This document shows, in pieces, positions 12,646 through 21,253 of a DNA stretch of 64,000 bases. Both the position numbers and the translations under genes were made by a program. This DNA is from Planctomycetota bacterium. GTDB lineage: Bacteria; Planctomycetota; UBA8742; UBA2392. Position 1 is the stretch's first letter, and each line of letters starts with the position of its first letter. Where the stretch lies: positions 372,001-436,000 of the forward strand of contig JABTUE010000002.1 in assembly GCA_015075515.1 (NCBI GenBank), written 5' to 3'. Below the pieces are notes generated by a model. That model was given only the letters and a program-made list of their open reading frames with translations. It ran no database searches and was not told the origin of the DNA.

Positions 12646-13458
12646 TCACGCCATCCAGCGCATCCATGCCCAGCCCAACGCCGCCAGCGCGCCGTTGCCG
12701 GCCATGTGCAGCAACGTCGGGGCGATCAAGCCGCGTCTGGCCTCGTAAGCCACGGCAAACACCAGACCGCCCAGAAACTGGTTGACCGGCCAGGCCGTGC
12801 CGTGGGCCAGGGCGAAGATCACGGCGGTGGCAAGAATCGCCACCACGCGGCCACGGTTGGCCCGCAGCGGCGTATACAGCAGGCCGCGGTACCAGATTTC
12901 TTCCAGCATCGGATACAGGATGATAACCCGCAGCAGTTCCGGCACGCTGTCGTCTTTGAAGAACGACTGGTGCATGTGGCGCCGAAAGACCGCCCACGGG
13001 TCTTCGGCAAACAGCAACAACCCAAGGTACGCAAGTCCGGCCAGCGCCAGGTAAATGCCCGCCATGGCCAGCGCCGCCAGAGCAAACCAGCGCAAGTCTG
13101 CGCCCAGACCCTCGGTGCGGAAACCCAACGGCACCAGCGATCGGCAGCGGACGGCGAAAAGCACCAGCAGGGCTATGGTTGCAACCGTGAACGAGGTCGC
13201 ATGAGAGATTTCAAGAACGGGCAGACTTTTCAACCACAGCGGCCAATCGGCCCGGTCGGAAAACGCCCAAAGCTGGAACAAGACCCAAAGCAACATGCAC
13301 ACCACAACTGTGGGCGGGCCAAAGGGAAAGGACGACTCGAAAGCCCGCCAACGGCGTTCTGAGATGGAAATCGCAGCCGAAGCTGCATCCATAACATTTT
13401 CTTGGGTTTGCACTTGCGACGATTGCACAGGTTCGACTTTTTTTCCGTCGGCTTGCAT
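12646..13458 (-). CDS. CPBP-family intramembrane metalloprotease
   Basis: Polytopic membrane protein of the CPBP (Abi/CAAX protease) family, predicted to cleave within membranes using a metal. The three family motifs are present in order: LEEIWYRG (paired glutamates and arginine), FALAHG (histidine) and LLHMAGN (histidine and asparagine). Hydrophobic segments begin around residue 50 (TVVVCMLLWVLFQLW). Substrates cannot be told from sequence; family members act in prenyl-protein processing, bacteriocin self-immunity or stress signalling. The start at 13458 has GGGTAAG a few bases upstream. An alternative start at 13392 would leave a shorter cytoplasmic tail. The gene diverges from the HU gene, and the HU promoter overlaps this start. 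Confidence 0.86.
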   Translation of the reverse strand: MQADGKKVEPVQSSQVQTQENVMDAASAAISISERRWRAFESSFPFGPPTVVVCMLLWVLFQLWAFSDRADWPLWLKSLPVLEISHATSFTVATIALLVLFAVRCRSLVPLGFRTEGLGADLRWFALAALAMAGIYLALAGLAYLGLLLFAEDPWAVFRRHMHQSFFKDDSVPELLRVIILYPMLEEIWYRGLLYTPLRANRGRVVAILATAVIFALAHGTAWPVNQFLGGLVFAVAYEARRGLIAPTLLHMAGNGALAALGWAWMRWMA

Positions 13459-13480
13459 TCTTACCCGCGTAGGATACACT
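13453..13480 (+). promoter_or_regulatory. Promoter for the HU gene
   Basis: TTGCAT (13453-13458) and TACACT (13475-13480) with a 16-bp spacer. The predicted transcript start near 13487 gives a leader of about 60 nt before the HU start at 13550. Confidence 0.55.
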
Positions 13481-13549
13481 AAGTTACTGTCTGCTAGGGT
13501 CTTAGGTGATTACATTACACCGGCTGCTCGGTCTCCGGGGCCTGCTTTT

Positions 13550-13948
13550 ATGACAAGCCGTCGAACAATCACCAAGAAAGAACTGGTGCTGCGCATTGCC
13601 GAGCACACGCACCAGAAGCAGACCATCACCCGTGACATTATCCAGTTGTTCATTGACGAAGTCATCACCGAGCTTGCCCGTGGCAACCGGTTGGAGCTTC
13701 GGGACTTCGGCGTGTTTGAAGTCAAGGTTCGCAAAGCCCGCAAGGCGCGCAACCCCAAGACCGGTGACGAGGTGCGCGTGCCCGAAAAGCGCGTGGTGAC
13801 CATCAAGCCCGGCAAGAAGATGAAAGAGCAGATCAACCTGCATGCCGAGGCCCAGATGGCCGCCGAACTGGCCGGGACAGCTTCCGGCGGAGCGCCGGCA
13901 CCCCAGCCCGTGCGCTCGGAACCTGACGACGCCGACGACGAAGACTGA
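13550..13948 (+). CDS. HU/IHF-family DNA-binding protein
   Basis: Small nucleoid-associated protein that bends DNA as a dimer. Residues 1-95 form the HU fold. Landmarks are TKKELVLRIAEHT at the N-terminus, GNRLELRDFGVFEVKVRKARKARNPKTG in overlapping short motifs (the basic beta arm), and KPGKKMKEQIN at the end of the core. Unlike canonical HU (about 90 residues), this 132-residue protein has a tail rich in Ala/Pro that ends in the acidic run DDADDED. The tail could modulate DNA binding. The ATG at 13550 is chosen because the open frame upstream has no conserved sequence. The gene is followed after 3 bp by tadA. Confidence 0.93.
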   Translation: MTSRRTITKKELVLRIAEHTHQKQTITRDIIQLFIDEVITELARGNRLELRDFGVFEVKVRKARKARNPKTGDEVRVPEKRVVTIKPGKKMKEQINLHAEAQMAAELAGTASGGAPAPQPVRSEPDDADDED

Positions 13949-13951
13949 ACC

Positions 13952-14458
13952 GTGGCCGAGCCTCCCTCTTTACTGCGCCCGCCCGACGACGAGGCCTGGA
14001 TGCGTCTTGCGCTCAAGGAGGCGATTGCTGCCTTTGAGAAGGGCGAGGTTCCCGTCGGCTGTGTCGTGGTCAAGGACGGCCGGGTGATCGGGCGCGGGCA
14101 CAACCTGCGCGAAACGCTGCATGACCCGACAGCACACGCCGAGATGATCGCGCTGACGGCGGCGGCCGAACAGTTGCAGAACTGGCGGCTGGACGACTGC
14201 ACGTTGTACGTGACACTGGAACCCTGCCCGATGTGCGCCGGCGCGCTCGTCAACGCCCGTGTGCCGCGCGTGGTGTTCGGCGCCAGCGACCCCAAGGCCG
14301 GGGCTTGTGGCACACTTTTCAATGTGGTACAGGATGCGCGCCTGAACCACCGGGCGCAGCTTTCCGCCGGGGTTCTGGCCGAAGACGCAGCGGCGCTGCT
14401 GAAGACGTTCTTCCGCGAGCGCAGGCAGGGTACAGCTCGGGAAGGAACCGAACCATGA
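13952..14458 (+). CDS. tadA: tRNA-specific adenosine deaminase
   Basis: Deaminates adenosine 34 of tRNA-Arg(ACG) to inosine, a zinc-dependent cytidine-deaminase-fold enzyme. The catalytic motifs are present: TAHAEM (zinc His and catalytic Glu) and [11 protein letters not shown] (two zinc cysteines). VPVGCVVV and the C-terminal FFRERR helix are also typical. At 168 residues it is the usual length. The start is GTG at 13952, 3 bp after the HU stop. The stop overlaps the start of the next small gene by 4 bp, suggesting one HU-tadA-small protein transcript. Confidence 0.96.
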   Translation: MAEPPSLLRPPDDEAWMRLALKEAIAAFEKGEVPVGCVVVKDGRVIGRGHNLRETLHDPTAHAEMIALTAAAEQLQNWRLDDCTLYVTLEPCPMCAGALVNARVPRVVFGASDPKAGACGTLFNVVQDARLNHRAQLSAGVLAEDAAALLKTFFRERRQGTAREGTEP

Positions 14459-14562
14459 GACCGTCCAAGATGAAGAACCGCCACTACGTGCGCGGCGTGA
14501 AGAAGACCAACCGCTGGAAGAAGGTCAAGAAGCACCAGGGCCGCAAGTCCAGCCCGCGTTAG
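14455..14562 (+). CDS. Small basic protein, 35 residues
   Basis: ATG overlaps the tadA stop codon (ATGA), consistent with translational coupling. The 35-residue product is strongly basic ([19 protein letters not shown] then a RKSSPR end) with no hydrophobic segment. This composition resembles tiny ribosomal or RNA-binding proteins, but I do not recognise a family and it is not clearly bTHX or bL36. Its position between tadA and tRNA-Ser(CGA) supports an RNA-related role by inference only. Confidence 0.6.
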   Translation: MRPSKMKNRHYVRGVKKTNRWKKVKKHQGRKSSPR

Positions 14563-14593
14563 GCGAATCCGCCGGGCGTTTGTTCATGGCAGC

Positions 14594-14683
14594 GGAGGGG
14601 TGGCAGAGTGGTTGATCGCGTCGGTTTCGAAAACCGAAATACCCGCAAGGGTATCGGGGGTTCGAATCCCCCCCCCTCCGCCA
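14594..14683 (+). tRNA. tRNA-Ser(CGA)
   Basis: Ninety-nucleotide class II tRNA with encoded CCA. The acceptor stem is GGAGGGG/CCCCTCC, the anticodon loop TTCGAAA with CGA at 14628-14630, the long variable arm ATACCCGCAAGGGTAT and a T arm with GGTTCGAATCC. It reads UCG. It lies 31 bp after the small basic gene on the same strand and may be cotranscribed with it. Confidence 0.97.
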
Positions 14684-14709
14684 GCTTCGCCCCACTGCCC
14701 GGTGCGCGG

Positions 14710-14737
14710 TTGTAAACACCGCCTGAGCCCCTATAGT
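14710..14737 (+). promoter_or_regulatory. Promoter for the bamA-like gene
   Basis: TTGTAA (14710-14715) and TATAGT (14732-14737) with a 16-bp spacer, placing transcription about 20 bases before the TTG start at 14764. An AAGGA ribosome-binding site begins near 14750. Confidence 0.5.
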
Positions 14738-14763
14738 TCCGCGTTCGGAAAGGAACGCCCCGC

Positions 14764-17700
14764 TTGCGACCGGGCTGGAAGCTACAGTTGCTGCTGATGG
14801 CCCTGCTGCTGCCCCTGGCCTCGGGGGCGGCGGTGCTGCGCGCCCAGCGCGTGCCCCTGGGCGCCGAGGGCAAGCGCGTGCTGGCGATTGACCTCAGCAC
14901 CGCCAGCGGCGGCCGGGTCTACGACCGCGCGCCCGACAGCGCGCCGCGCCACGAAGTGCTGGCCAACCTGCGCACCCGCGAGGGCAAACAGTTCCGCAGC
15001 GCCGACCTGGCCAAGGACATCGAATACCTTACCACCACCAGCCACATGTTCCGCGCCGCGGACTGGCGCGTGGATTACGACGACAAACAGGACGCCGTGA
15101 AGGTGCGCCTGATCCTCACCCAGCCCCTGATCTGGCGCATCCGCGTTGTGGCGCCCAAGGCCGGAAGCTGGTCCGAAGACGGCCTGACCGACTTCTGGCG
15201 TTCGCGCCCCAAACTGGATTCCGCCGAAGGCGCCGAGTTCAGCCTGGCGCGTCTGGATGTGGACGTGACGGCGCTGGCGGCCTCGGGCGCGTTTCTGGAC
15301 GTGCGCGCCGACTACCAGTACACCGAAAAGGGCGTGGATCTGCTGTTTCGCGTGATTCCCAACCAGCCGCTGGCGGTCTTGCGCTTTGCGGGCATCAACC
15401 AGACCGGCTACACCAAAACGCTCAAGCGCGTCATTTCCGGCGCTGAACCGGTGCGCGCGCCGCCCAACAATGCCGATGCCGAAACACTCAATCTGCCGCG
15501 TTACTTTCCGCAGGAAGCCTTTGACGGCGACGTGATCACCGATGCCAACCCCGCGGCAATCAAGGGCGCCGTGGCGCTGATTGAGGCTTACTACCGCTAT
15601 CAGGGCTTTCACGGCGTGACGGTCAAGCCGCGCGTGGTCAGTGTTCCCGCCAAAGTTGTTCCGCAGGAGATCATTGACGAATACGGCCCGATGTCCGAAG
15701 CCGCGCTGGAGGCCTTGCGCAGGCTGGCGGCCGACAACTACGCCGGCCGGCTGGCGCTGATCTTTGACATTTTTGAAGGCCCGCGCGTGCTGATCGGCGA
15801 CGTGCGCTTTGGCGGCGTGCAGGGCATGCGCAGCCCCGACGGCAGCGACGCGCTGACCGCCGGGCGCTTTCGCGGCATCCTGGCGGCACTGTACCAGTTG
15901 TGGTACGGCGTGCTGTCGGGTCTGGACACGGAACGCGCCGCTGTGCTGCGCGACATGATCCGCAGCAAGCGCGGCGAACCGTTTGTTGAAACCGATGCCC
16001 TGCGCGACGCCGAACTGCTGCAGGGCTATCTGCAACAACGCGGCTGGCTGGACGCCCGCGTTTCCTTTTCCAATGTCGAATGGAACCACGCCCGCAACCG
16101 CGTGGTGCTGGAGTTTCACATCGAACCCGGCGCGCTGTACGCCGCCTCGGACATCCGCATTGAATATGCCACGCGCTTTCCGCGCGTGCCCAAGGGCGTG
16201 GCCCAGCCTGACTACGACGCGCCGGTGGTGACCTTTGCCGAACTGCTCAAGGCCATGAACCTCAAGGGCACGCCGGTGGCCGACACCGAGGCCCGAACCC
16301 GCTGGGGAGACACGCTAAACGGCCTGCACGACCCGGCGGCGGGAAAGCACTTTGCGGCCTTTGACCTGGCCGAAGCAATGCCCTGGGATGAATATCTGCT
16401 CAACGGCGAACCGGGGCTGGGCGAGGGTCTGGCCGGGCGCATCCGCGCGCTGCTGGCTGACAAGGGGTATTCGAACATCGAGGTCGAGTTCGTGCGCGTG
16501 GAAACCCGCGACACGCGCATTGACACCGGCTGGGAAGGCCCGCTGCCGGCGCGGAAGGTGGGAGTGATTCTGCGCATCCAGCAGGGCTACAAGTCATATG
16601 TGGGCAACGTGACGTTCCGCGGCAACGACGTGACACGCGAAGACGTGATCCGGCGCGAAGTGTCGCTGTATCCCGGCGAAATCTACGACGCGAACAAGCT
16701 CAAACGCAGCGGCAACCGCCTGCGTCGCGCCCAGTGGTTTGAAACGGCCGCGCCGCGCCAGGGCGTGCTGGAGCGCACCACGCCGCGGCTGGTCACCGTG
16801 GGCGACCAGATCATCGAGTACACCGACATTGATTTTGACCTGGTTGAAGGCCGTACCAACAGTTTCAACTTCGCCGCGGGTTTCAGTTCGGCCACGGGCT
16901 TTACCGCCAGCGTGGACCTGACGTTGCGAAACTTTGACATATCGAGCCTGGTCAGCTGGATCTGGGGCGAGCCGAACTTCAGCTTCACCGGCGCGGGGCA
17001 GGTGCTTCAGTTCACCGCCCAGCCGCCACTGGACCGCCAGCAGATCTATCGCATCAGCTTTACCGAGCCGTGGCTGTACGGCTATCCGCTGTCGGGCAGC
17101 ATCGGCGCCGAATACCGCACCGACAAGTTTGCCGACTACTCGCGCTCGCGCGCGGGCGTGGACCCCAGCATCGGCTGGCGCGTGTTTCCGGACGTGGTGT
17201 GGAGCTTCGGCTACAGCTATTCGCTGATCCGGCTGTTTGACGTGGATCGCGACGCCCCCGACGAGATCCGACAAAGCGCCGGCAGCGACGTGCTCAGCCA
17301 GCTCTGGAGCGAAATCCGCTGGACCACCACCGACAACCCCCAGTTCCCCACCAACGGTTTCGACCTCAGTTACCGCTACGCCTACACCGGCGGCATTCTG
17401 GGCGGCACGCTCGACTTCTGGCGCATGCACGCCCGCGCCCAGTATTACGTGCCGGTACTGGACCTTGACCGTACCCGCACGCTGGTGCTGGCGTTCAACG
17501 TCGCGGCCTGGTGGCAGGACGTGCACAGCAACACCGAAGAAATCCCGTTCATCGAACGCTTCCTGCTGGGCGGCAACCCGCTGTCGGGTCGCGGCGTGCT
17601 GCGCGGGTTCCGGTTTGCCGGCGTGGGGCCGTCGCGCCGAGGCAAGGCCATTGGCGGCAACTTCATGACCACGGGCTTTGCCGAGATCCGCCTGCCGGTG

Positions 17701-17925
17701 TTCCCGGGCACGTTGTGGCTGATCGGGTTTGTGGACGCGGGCATGCTGTCGCACACGCTGAACACTTTTGACCCCGACGGCATCACGGTTTCGGGCGGCT
17801 TCGGTCTGCGCCTGCTGCTGCCGGTTCTGCCGGTGCCGTTTGCGCTGGATTTCGGCTTCCCGATTCTGAACCAGCCCGGCAACCGCGAAGAAGTCATCAG
17901 CATCAACCTGGGCTTCGGGTTCTAG
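14764..17925 (+). CDS. bamA: BamA/Omp85-family outer-membrane assembly factor
   Basis: Outer-membrane beta-barrel protein that inserts other barrel proteins. It has an N-terminal signal peptide (LLLMALLLPLASGAAVLRAQ). A long periplasmic region follows with several POTRA-like repeats; the clearest is YVGNVTFRGNDVTREDVIRR near residue 615. The C-terminal surface-antigen barrel begins near residue 680. The barrel includes GGNPLSGRGVLRGFR, equivalent to the conserved L6 RGF motif, and the protein ends INLGFGF with the terminal aromatic recognised by the assembly machinery. At 1053 residues it is longer than E. coli BamA (about 810), mainly in the periplasmic part. TTG is used as start, supported by AAGGA upstream. 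The downstream ompH/skp gene is a classic neighbour. This is strong evidence for a diderm envelope. Confidence 0.93.
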   Translation: MRPGWKLQLLLMALLLPLASGAAVLRAQRVPLGAEGKRVLAIDLSTASGGRVYDRAPDSAPRHEVLANLRTREGKQFRSADLAKDIEYLTTTSHMFRAADWRVDYDDKQDAVKVRLILTQPLIWRIRVVAPKAGSWSEDGLTDFWRSRPKLDSAEGAEFSLARLDVDVTALAASGAFLDVRADYQYTEKGVDLLFRVIPNQPLAVLRFAGINQTGYTKTLKRVISGAEPVRAPPNNADAETLNLPRYFPQEAFDGDVITDANPAAIKGAVALIEAYYRYQGFHGVTVKPRVVSVPAKVVPQEIIDEYGPMSEAALEALRRLAADNYAGRLALIFDIFEGPRVLIGDVRFGGVQGMRSPDGSDALTAGRFRGILAALYQLWYGVLSGLDTERAAVLRDMIRSKRGEPFVETDALRDAELLQGYLQQRGWLDARVSFSNVEWNHARNRVVLEFHIEPGALYAASDIRIEYATRFPRVPKGVAQPDYDAPVVTFAELLKAMNLKGTPVADTEARTRWGDTLNGLHDPAAGKHFAAFDLAEAMPWDEYLLNGEPGLGEGLAGRIRALLADKGYSNIEVEFVRVETRDTRIDTGWEGPLPARKVGVILRIQQGYKSYVGNVTFRGNDVTREDVIRREVSLYPGEIYDANKLKRSGNRLRRAQWFETAAPRQGVLERTTPRLVTVGDQIIEYTDIDFDLVEGRTNSFNFAAGFSSATGFTASVDLTLRNFDISSLVSWIWGEPNFSFTGAGQVLQFTAQPPLDRQQIYRISFTEPWLYGYPLSGSIGAEYRTDKFADYSRSRAGVDPSIGWRVFPDVVWSFGYSYSLIRLFDVDRDAPDEIRQSAGSDVLSQLWSEIRWTTTDNPQFPTNGFDLSYRYAYTGGILGGTLDFWRMHARAQYYVPVLDLDRTRTLVLAFNVAAWWQDVHSNTEEIPFIERFLLGGNPLSGRGVLRGFRFAGVGPSRRGKAIGGNFMTTGFAEIRLPVFPGTLWLIGFVDAGMLSHTLNTFDPDGITVSGGFGLRLLLPVLPVPFALDFGFPILNQPGNREEVISINLGFGF

Positions 17926-17939
17926 CAGGCGCACGGTCG

Positions 17940-17967
17940 TTGACGCGCGGCCGCAATGCCCTACCAT
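17940..17967 (+). promoter_or_regulatory. Possible promoter for the ompH/skp gene
   Basis: TTGACG (17940-17945) and TACCAT (17962-17967) with a 16-bp spacer, 30 bp before the ATG at 17998. It would allow chaperone expression independent of bamA. Confidence 0.45.
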
Positions 17968-17997
17968 CGGGCCGGGCCGATTCATACAGGAGCAGCA

Positions 17998-18639
17998 ATG
18001 AACCGTGCAGGAATTCTGGCTGTGGTGCTGGCGGCGCTGGTTGCGGGCTTTGCCGGCAGTTTTGTGCAGCAGTCGCTGCTGGCGCCGGTGCCGGCCGACG
18101 CCCAGGGCAACCCCGGCGCCAAGCCGCTGAAGATCGCGCTGCTGGATCTTGAGCGCGTGGCCCGCAGCTCGCGCAAGTTCAAGAAGCTCAAGGACGAATG
18201 GGAGGCGCGCCAGAACACACTCAAGGAAGAAAACCGCAAGATGACCGAGGAGTTCGAGGAAAAGAAGGCCGCTTTGCGCCGGGCCCAGGCGCGCAGCGAC
18301 GCCAGCGAAGAAGTCGCGACCCTGCGCGTGGAACTGGCCGCCATGGAAGAAAACATCAAGACCACGCGCGAAGTCCAGAAGCGCTACCTGAGCGAGCTGC
18401 TGGAAAACTACCAGAAGGAAGTGCTGGAAGACGTGCTGGGCCGCGCCCAGGAATACTGCATCCGCCAGGGCTATCACCTGGTGCTGCAGAACTACGACAA
18501 CCCCAAGAAAGACGACGACATGTTCACCGGCAGCAGCTTTGCCGAGCGCGTAATGAGCAAGCCCGTGCTGTTCGCCCCGGGCACCGTGGACCGTTCCAAC
18601 CCCTATGTGGTGGACATTACCGACGCGCTTCTGGATTGA
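17998..18639 (+). CDS. skp: OmpH/Skp-family periplasmic chaperone
   Basis: Holdase that binds unfolded outer-membrane proteins in the periplasm. It has an N-terminal signal or anchor (ILAVVLAALVAGFAGSFVQQ). Residues 45-60 show the family opening KIALLDLERVARSS. A long charged coiled coil follows (KFKKLKDEWEARQNTLKEEN through about residue 150), and a C-terminal YHLVLQNYDN segment corresponds to the closing beta strand. At 213 residues it is slightly longer than Skp (about 160), with an extra tail ending VVDITDALLD that recalls the usual OmpH end. AGGAG lies 9 bases before the ATG. It sits directly after bamA. Confidence 0.9.
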   Translation: MNRAGILAVVLAALVAGFAGSFVQQSLLAPVPADAQGNPGAKPLKIALLDLERVARSSRKFKKLKDEWEARQNTLKEENRKMTEEFEEKKAALRRAQARSDASEEVATLRVELAAMEENIKTTREVQKRYLSELLENYQKEVLEDVLGRAQEYCIRQGYHLVLQNYDNPKKDDDMFTGSSFAERVMSKPVLFAPGTVDRSNPYVVDITDALLD

Positions 18640-18641
18640 CC

Positions 18642-19265
18642 GTGGCTGAGCCATCGCTGCATGACCTGCTGCGCCGGCGCCGTTCGCGCCGGCGCTTCAC
18701 CACCGACCCGGTGGACCCGGCGCGGCTGGAGCGCGCCCTGCAGGCCGCCATGCGCGCCCCCAGCGGCGCCAACGCCCAGCCCTGGGAATACGTGCTGATC
18801 GCTCCTGGCCCGTTGCGCGACCGTGTGCGCCAGGCCTGCGAGACCGCCGACGAGGAATTTCACCGCCGCAGCCCCGCGTGGCTGCAGCAGTTCTTTGCCG
18901 ACCACGAAATCACGCCGGTCAAGGAATTCTGCCACAATGCGCCGTGGCTGGTAGCGGTGTTCGGACGCCGTGACCTGCCGTTCTGGTTACAGAGCGTGTG
19001 GCTGAGCATCGCCAACTTCATTCTGGCGCTGGAGGCCGAGGGTCTGCACTCGCTTACCTATACCCCCACCCTGGGCCGCGACTTCAACCGCCTGCTGGGT
19101 GTCAACGAGGAGTGGAGCTGCCAGGCCGTTCTGCCGGTGGGCATCGGGCAGCATGACGAAGAACTGCGCCCCCGGCCGCGCAAGGGCCCCGCCGAGAAAG
19201 CCCACGTGGTTGGGCCCGACGGCGTGCTGCGGCCCTTTCAGCCCGCGTTGCCGTTTGAGCCCTGA
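18642..19265 (+). CDS. Nitroreductase-family flavoprotein
   Basis: FMN-dependent oxidoreductase of the nitroreductase fold, acting on an unknown NAD(P)H-linked substrate. Visible features are the RRSRRRFTTDPVD opening, APSGANAQPWEYVLI (the FMN-binding RxAPSxxNxQPW pattern) and SIANFILALEAEGLHSLTYTP, typical of the dimer-interface helix. The product has 207 residues, starting at GTG 18642 two bases after the ompH stop, so it is probably cotranscribed with it. Its last 28 bp overlap the end of the convergent PilB-like gene. Confidence 0.9.
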   Translation: MAEPSLHDLLRRRRSRRRFTTDPVDPARLERALQAAMRAPSGANAQPWEYVLIAPGPLRDRVRQACETADEEFHRRSPAWLQQFFADHEITPVKEFCHNAPWLVAVFGRRDLPFWLQSVWLSIANFILALEAEGLHSLTYTPTLGRDFNRLLGVNEEWSCQAVLPVGIGQHDEELRPRPRKGPAEKAHVVGPDGVLRPFQPALPFEP

Positions 19266-21163
19266 CCCGACGGCGGGTGCGCGTCGAAATCAATCACCGT
19301 GGTGGTGCCGTGGCGTGATACCGGCTCTTCGTCAGGCACGATCCTGGTCGTTAACTTGTCACGGCTCAGATCCGCCGCGTCTTCGGCGCGATGGAAACCC
19401 AGGCTCAGCACTTCTTCCACCGTGGTCAGGCCGGCCTTGAGCTTCATCCATGCGTTGTCAACCAGATCGTGCATGCCGTGGTCGCGGGCCACTTGTTCAA
19501 TGGCGCTTTCCGCCGCGCCCTTGTTGATCAGCTCGCGGATGTCGTCATCGGGCTCGAACAGTTCGTACACAGCCAGTCGCCCGCGATAGCCCGTGTAGCC
19601 GCATTCGGCGCAACCGGCAGGCTGCATCACATCAAAGTCCACGGCCCGGCGCAGAAAACGCTGCAGTGCTTTCTGCGCACCCTCGCGCAGCAGCGTGGGC
19701 TTGCCGCAGGCCTTGCACACCTTGCGCACCAGGCGCTGAGAAAGCGCGGCGATCAGCGTGGCCGAAATCAGGTACGCCGGCAGCCCCATGTTGACCATGC
19801 GCGTGATGCTGCTGACGGCGGTGTTGGTATGCAGGGTGCTGAACACCAGGTGGCCGGTCAGGCTGGCGCGCACGGCGGTTTCCAGTGTGTCCAGGTCGCG
19901 GATTTCGCCCACCATCACGATGTCGGGGTCCTGGCGCAGAATCGTGCGCAGGCAGTGGGCAAACGTCAAACCGATCGCCGGCTTCACATGGGTCTGGTTC
20001 ACGCCCTCGATACGGTATTCAACAGGGTCTTCGACCGTCACGATGTTGACGTTGGGCTGGTTCAGTTCCTTGAGAAAGCTGTAAAGCGTGGTGCTCTTGC
20101 CGCAACCAGTGGGGCCGCACAACAGCACAATGCCGTGCGGGCTGGCAATGATGCGGCGCATGGCGGTGATCACGGCGGGCTCAAAGCCCAGGTCGTCCAT
20201 GCGCAGGGTCGTGGCGCTCTGGTCCAGCAGGCGCAGCACCACCTTTTCGCCGAACACGTTGGGCATGGTGCTTACGCGCACGTCAATGTTGCGGCCGACA
20301 AACTTGATCTTCAGGCGTCCGTCCTGGGGCAGCCGGTGCTCGGCAATATCCAGACCGCTGATGATCTTGATGCGGCTGACAATCGCGGCCTGCAGGTGAT
20401 GCGGCGGCGGGGCCACCACGCGCAGCTCGCCGTCAATGCGGAAGCGGCAGCGCACACTGTGTTCCTGCGGCTCAATGTGAATGTCGCTGGCCTTCATGCG
20501 CGCGGCTTCGAACAGCATGGAGTTCACAAACCGCACCACGGGGGCCAGGCCGGCCTCGCTGCGCAGGCGCGCGGCGTCGTCGGTTTCACCCGACAGCGGC
20601 GTGGTCTCGATCTTGAAGTCCTTGAGTTCACCCAGCGCTTCTTCCAGGGAACGCGGGCTTTCCAGATAGGCCGTCTGCAGCGCGTCCAGAATCTGGCCGC
20701 GCACGGCCACGGCGGGCACGGGTTCCAGGTTCGTGGTGGCGCGCACGCCGTCCAGCGCCATGTAGTCGCTGGGGTCGCTCATGGCCACCACAATGCGGTC
20801 GGGCTCGCGGCTGTCCGGCGCGGCGCGCAGAAAACGCACGCCGATCAGCAGATGCCGCCGGGCCACGGTTTCGGGAATGGTGTGGGCGGCCTCGGGGTCC
20901 ACGGCACCCAGGCGGTTGAGATCCACCAGCTCAATGCCCATGGTCTCGGCCAGCGCCGCGGCAAGGTCGGCATCCGAAATCAGGCCCAGTTCGACCAGCA
21001 CGCCGCCGATCAGACCGCCCATCGTCTTTTGGACTTTCAGTGCGTGGTCAAGCTGGTCCGGCCGCAGCTTGCCGCGCTGGATCAGCAGTTCGCCGATGCG
21101 CCTGTGCGCCTCGTCGCGCTGGCGCATAGCCGCGCGCTGTTTGCCCGAAGTTTCCGCGTTCAT
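19238..21163 (-). CDS. PilB/GspE-family secretion or pilus ATPase
   Basis: Hexameric motor ATPase of type IV pilus or type II secretion systems, at the cytoplasmic face of the inner membrane. The N-terminal region carries an MshEN/GspE_N module (GELLIQRGKLRPDQLDHAL, then LVDLNRLGAVDPEAAHTIPE). The ATPase domain has Walker A GPTGCGKST (about nt 20090), Asp box TVEDPVEY, Walker B DPDIVMVGEIRD and His box LHTNTAVSS. A C-terminal four-cysteine zinc site (CKACG, CAECG) is present, as in GspE/PilB. Length is 642 residues. The start at 21163 is preferred over an upstream ATG at 21241. It lies downstream of a PilT-like gene and an ECF sigma gene on the same strand. The pilins, PilC/GspF and secretin are not in the window, so pilus versus secretion cannot be decided. 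Confidence 0.92.
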   Translation of the reverse strand: MNAETSGKQRAAMRQRDEAHRRIGELLIQRGKLRPDQLDHALKVQKTMGGLIGGVLVELGLISDADLAAALAETMGIELVDLNRLGAVDPEAAHTIPETVARRHLLIGVRFLRAAPDSREPDRIVVAMSDPSDYMALDGVRATTNLEPVPAVAVRGQILDALQTAYLESPRSLEEALGELKDFKIETTPLSGETDDAARLRSEAGLAPVVRFVNSMLFEAARMKASDIHIEPQEHSVRCRFRIDGELRVVAPPPHHLQAAIVSRIKIISGLDIAEHRLPQDGRLKIKFVGRNIDVRVSTMPNVFGEKVVLRLLDQSATTLRMDDLGFEPAVITAMRRIIASPHGIVLLCGPTGCGKSTTLYSFLKELNQPNVNIVTVEDPVEYRIEGVNQTHVKPAIGLTFAHCLRTILRQDPDIVMVGEIRDLDTLETAVRASLTGHLVFSTLHTNTAVSSITRMVNMGLPAYLISATLIAALSQRLVRKVCKACGKPTLLREGAQKALQRFLRRAVDFDVMQPAGCAECGYTGYRGRLAVYELFEPDDDIRELINKGAAESAIEQVARDHGMHDLVDNAWMKLKAGLTTVEEVLSLGFHRAEDAADLSRDKLTTRIVPDEEPVSRHGTTTVIDFDAHPPSGQGSNGNAG

Positions 21164-21253
21164 GGTTTGCCCGCCACGATCATAACGCGCAGGGCCGCGG
21201 CTGGCGTCCCGCGGCCTGATGACTTCGCGCATCGTGGACAACGCCGGTCCGCT

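Noticed and set aside
16594..18654. Open frame of 686 codons antisense to bamA and skp
   Set aside because: Shadow of two well-supported genes; no start context or motif.
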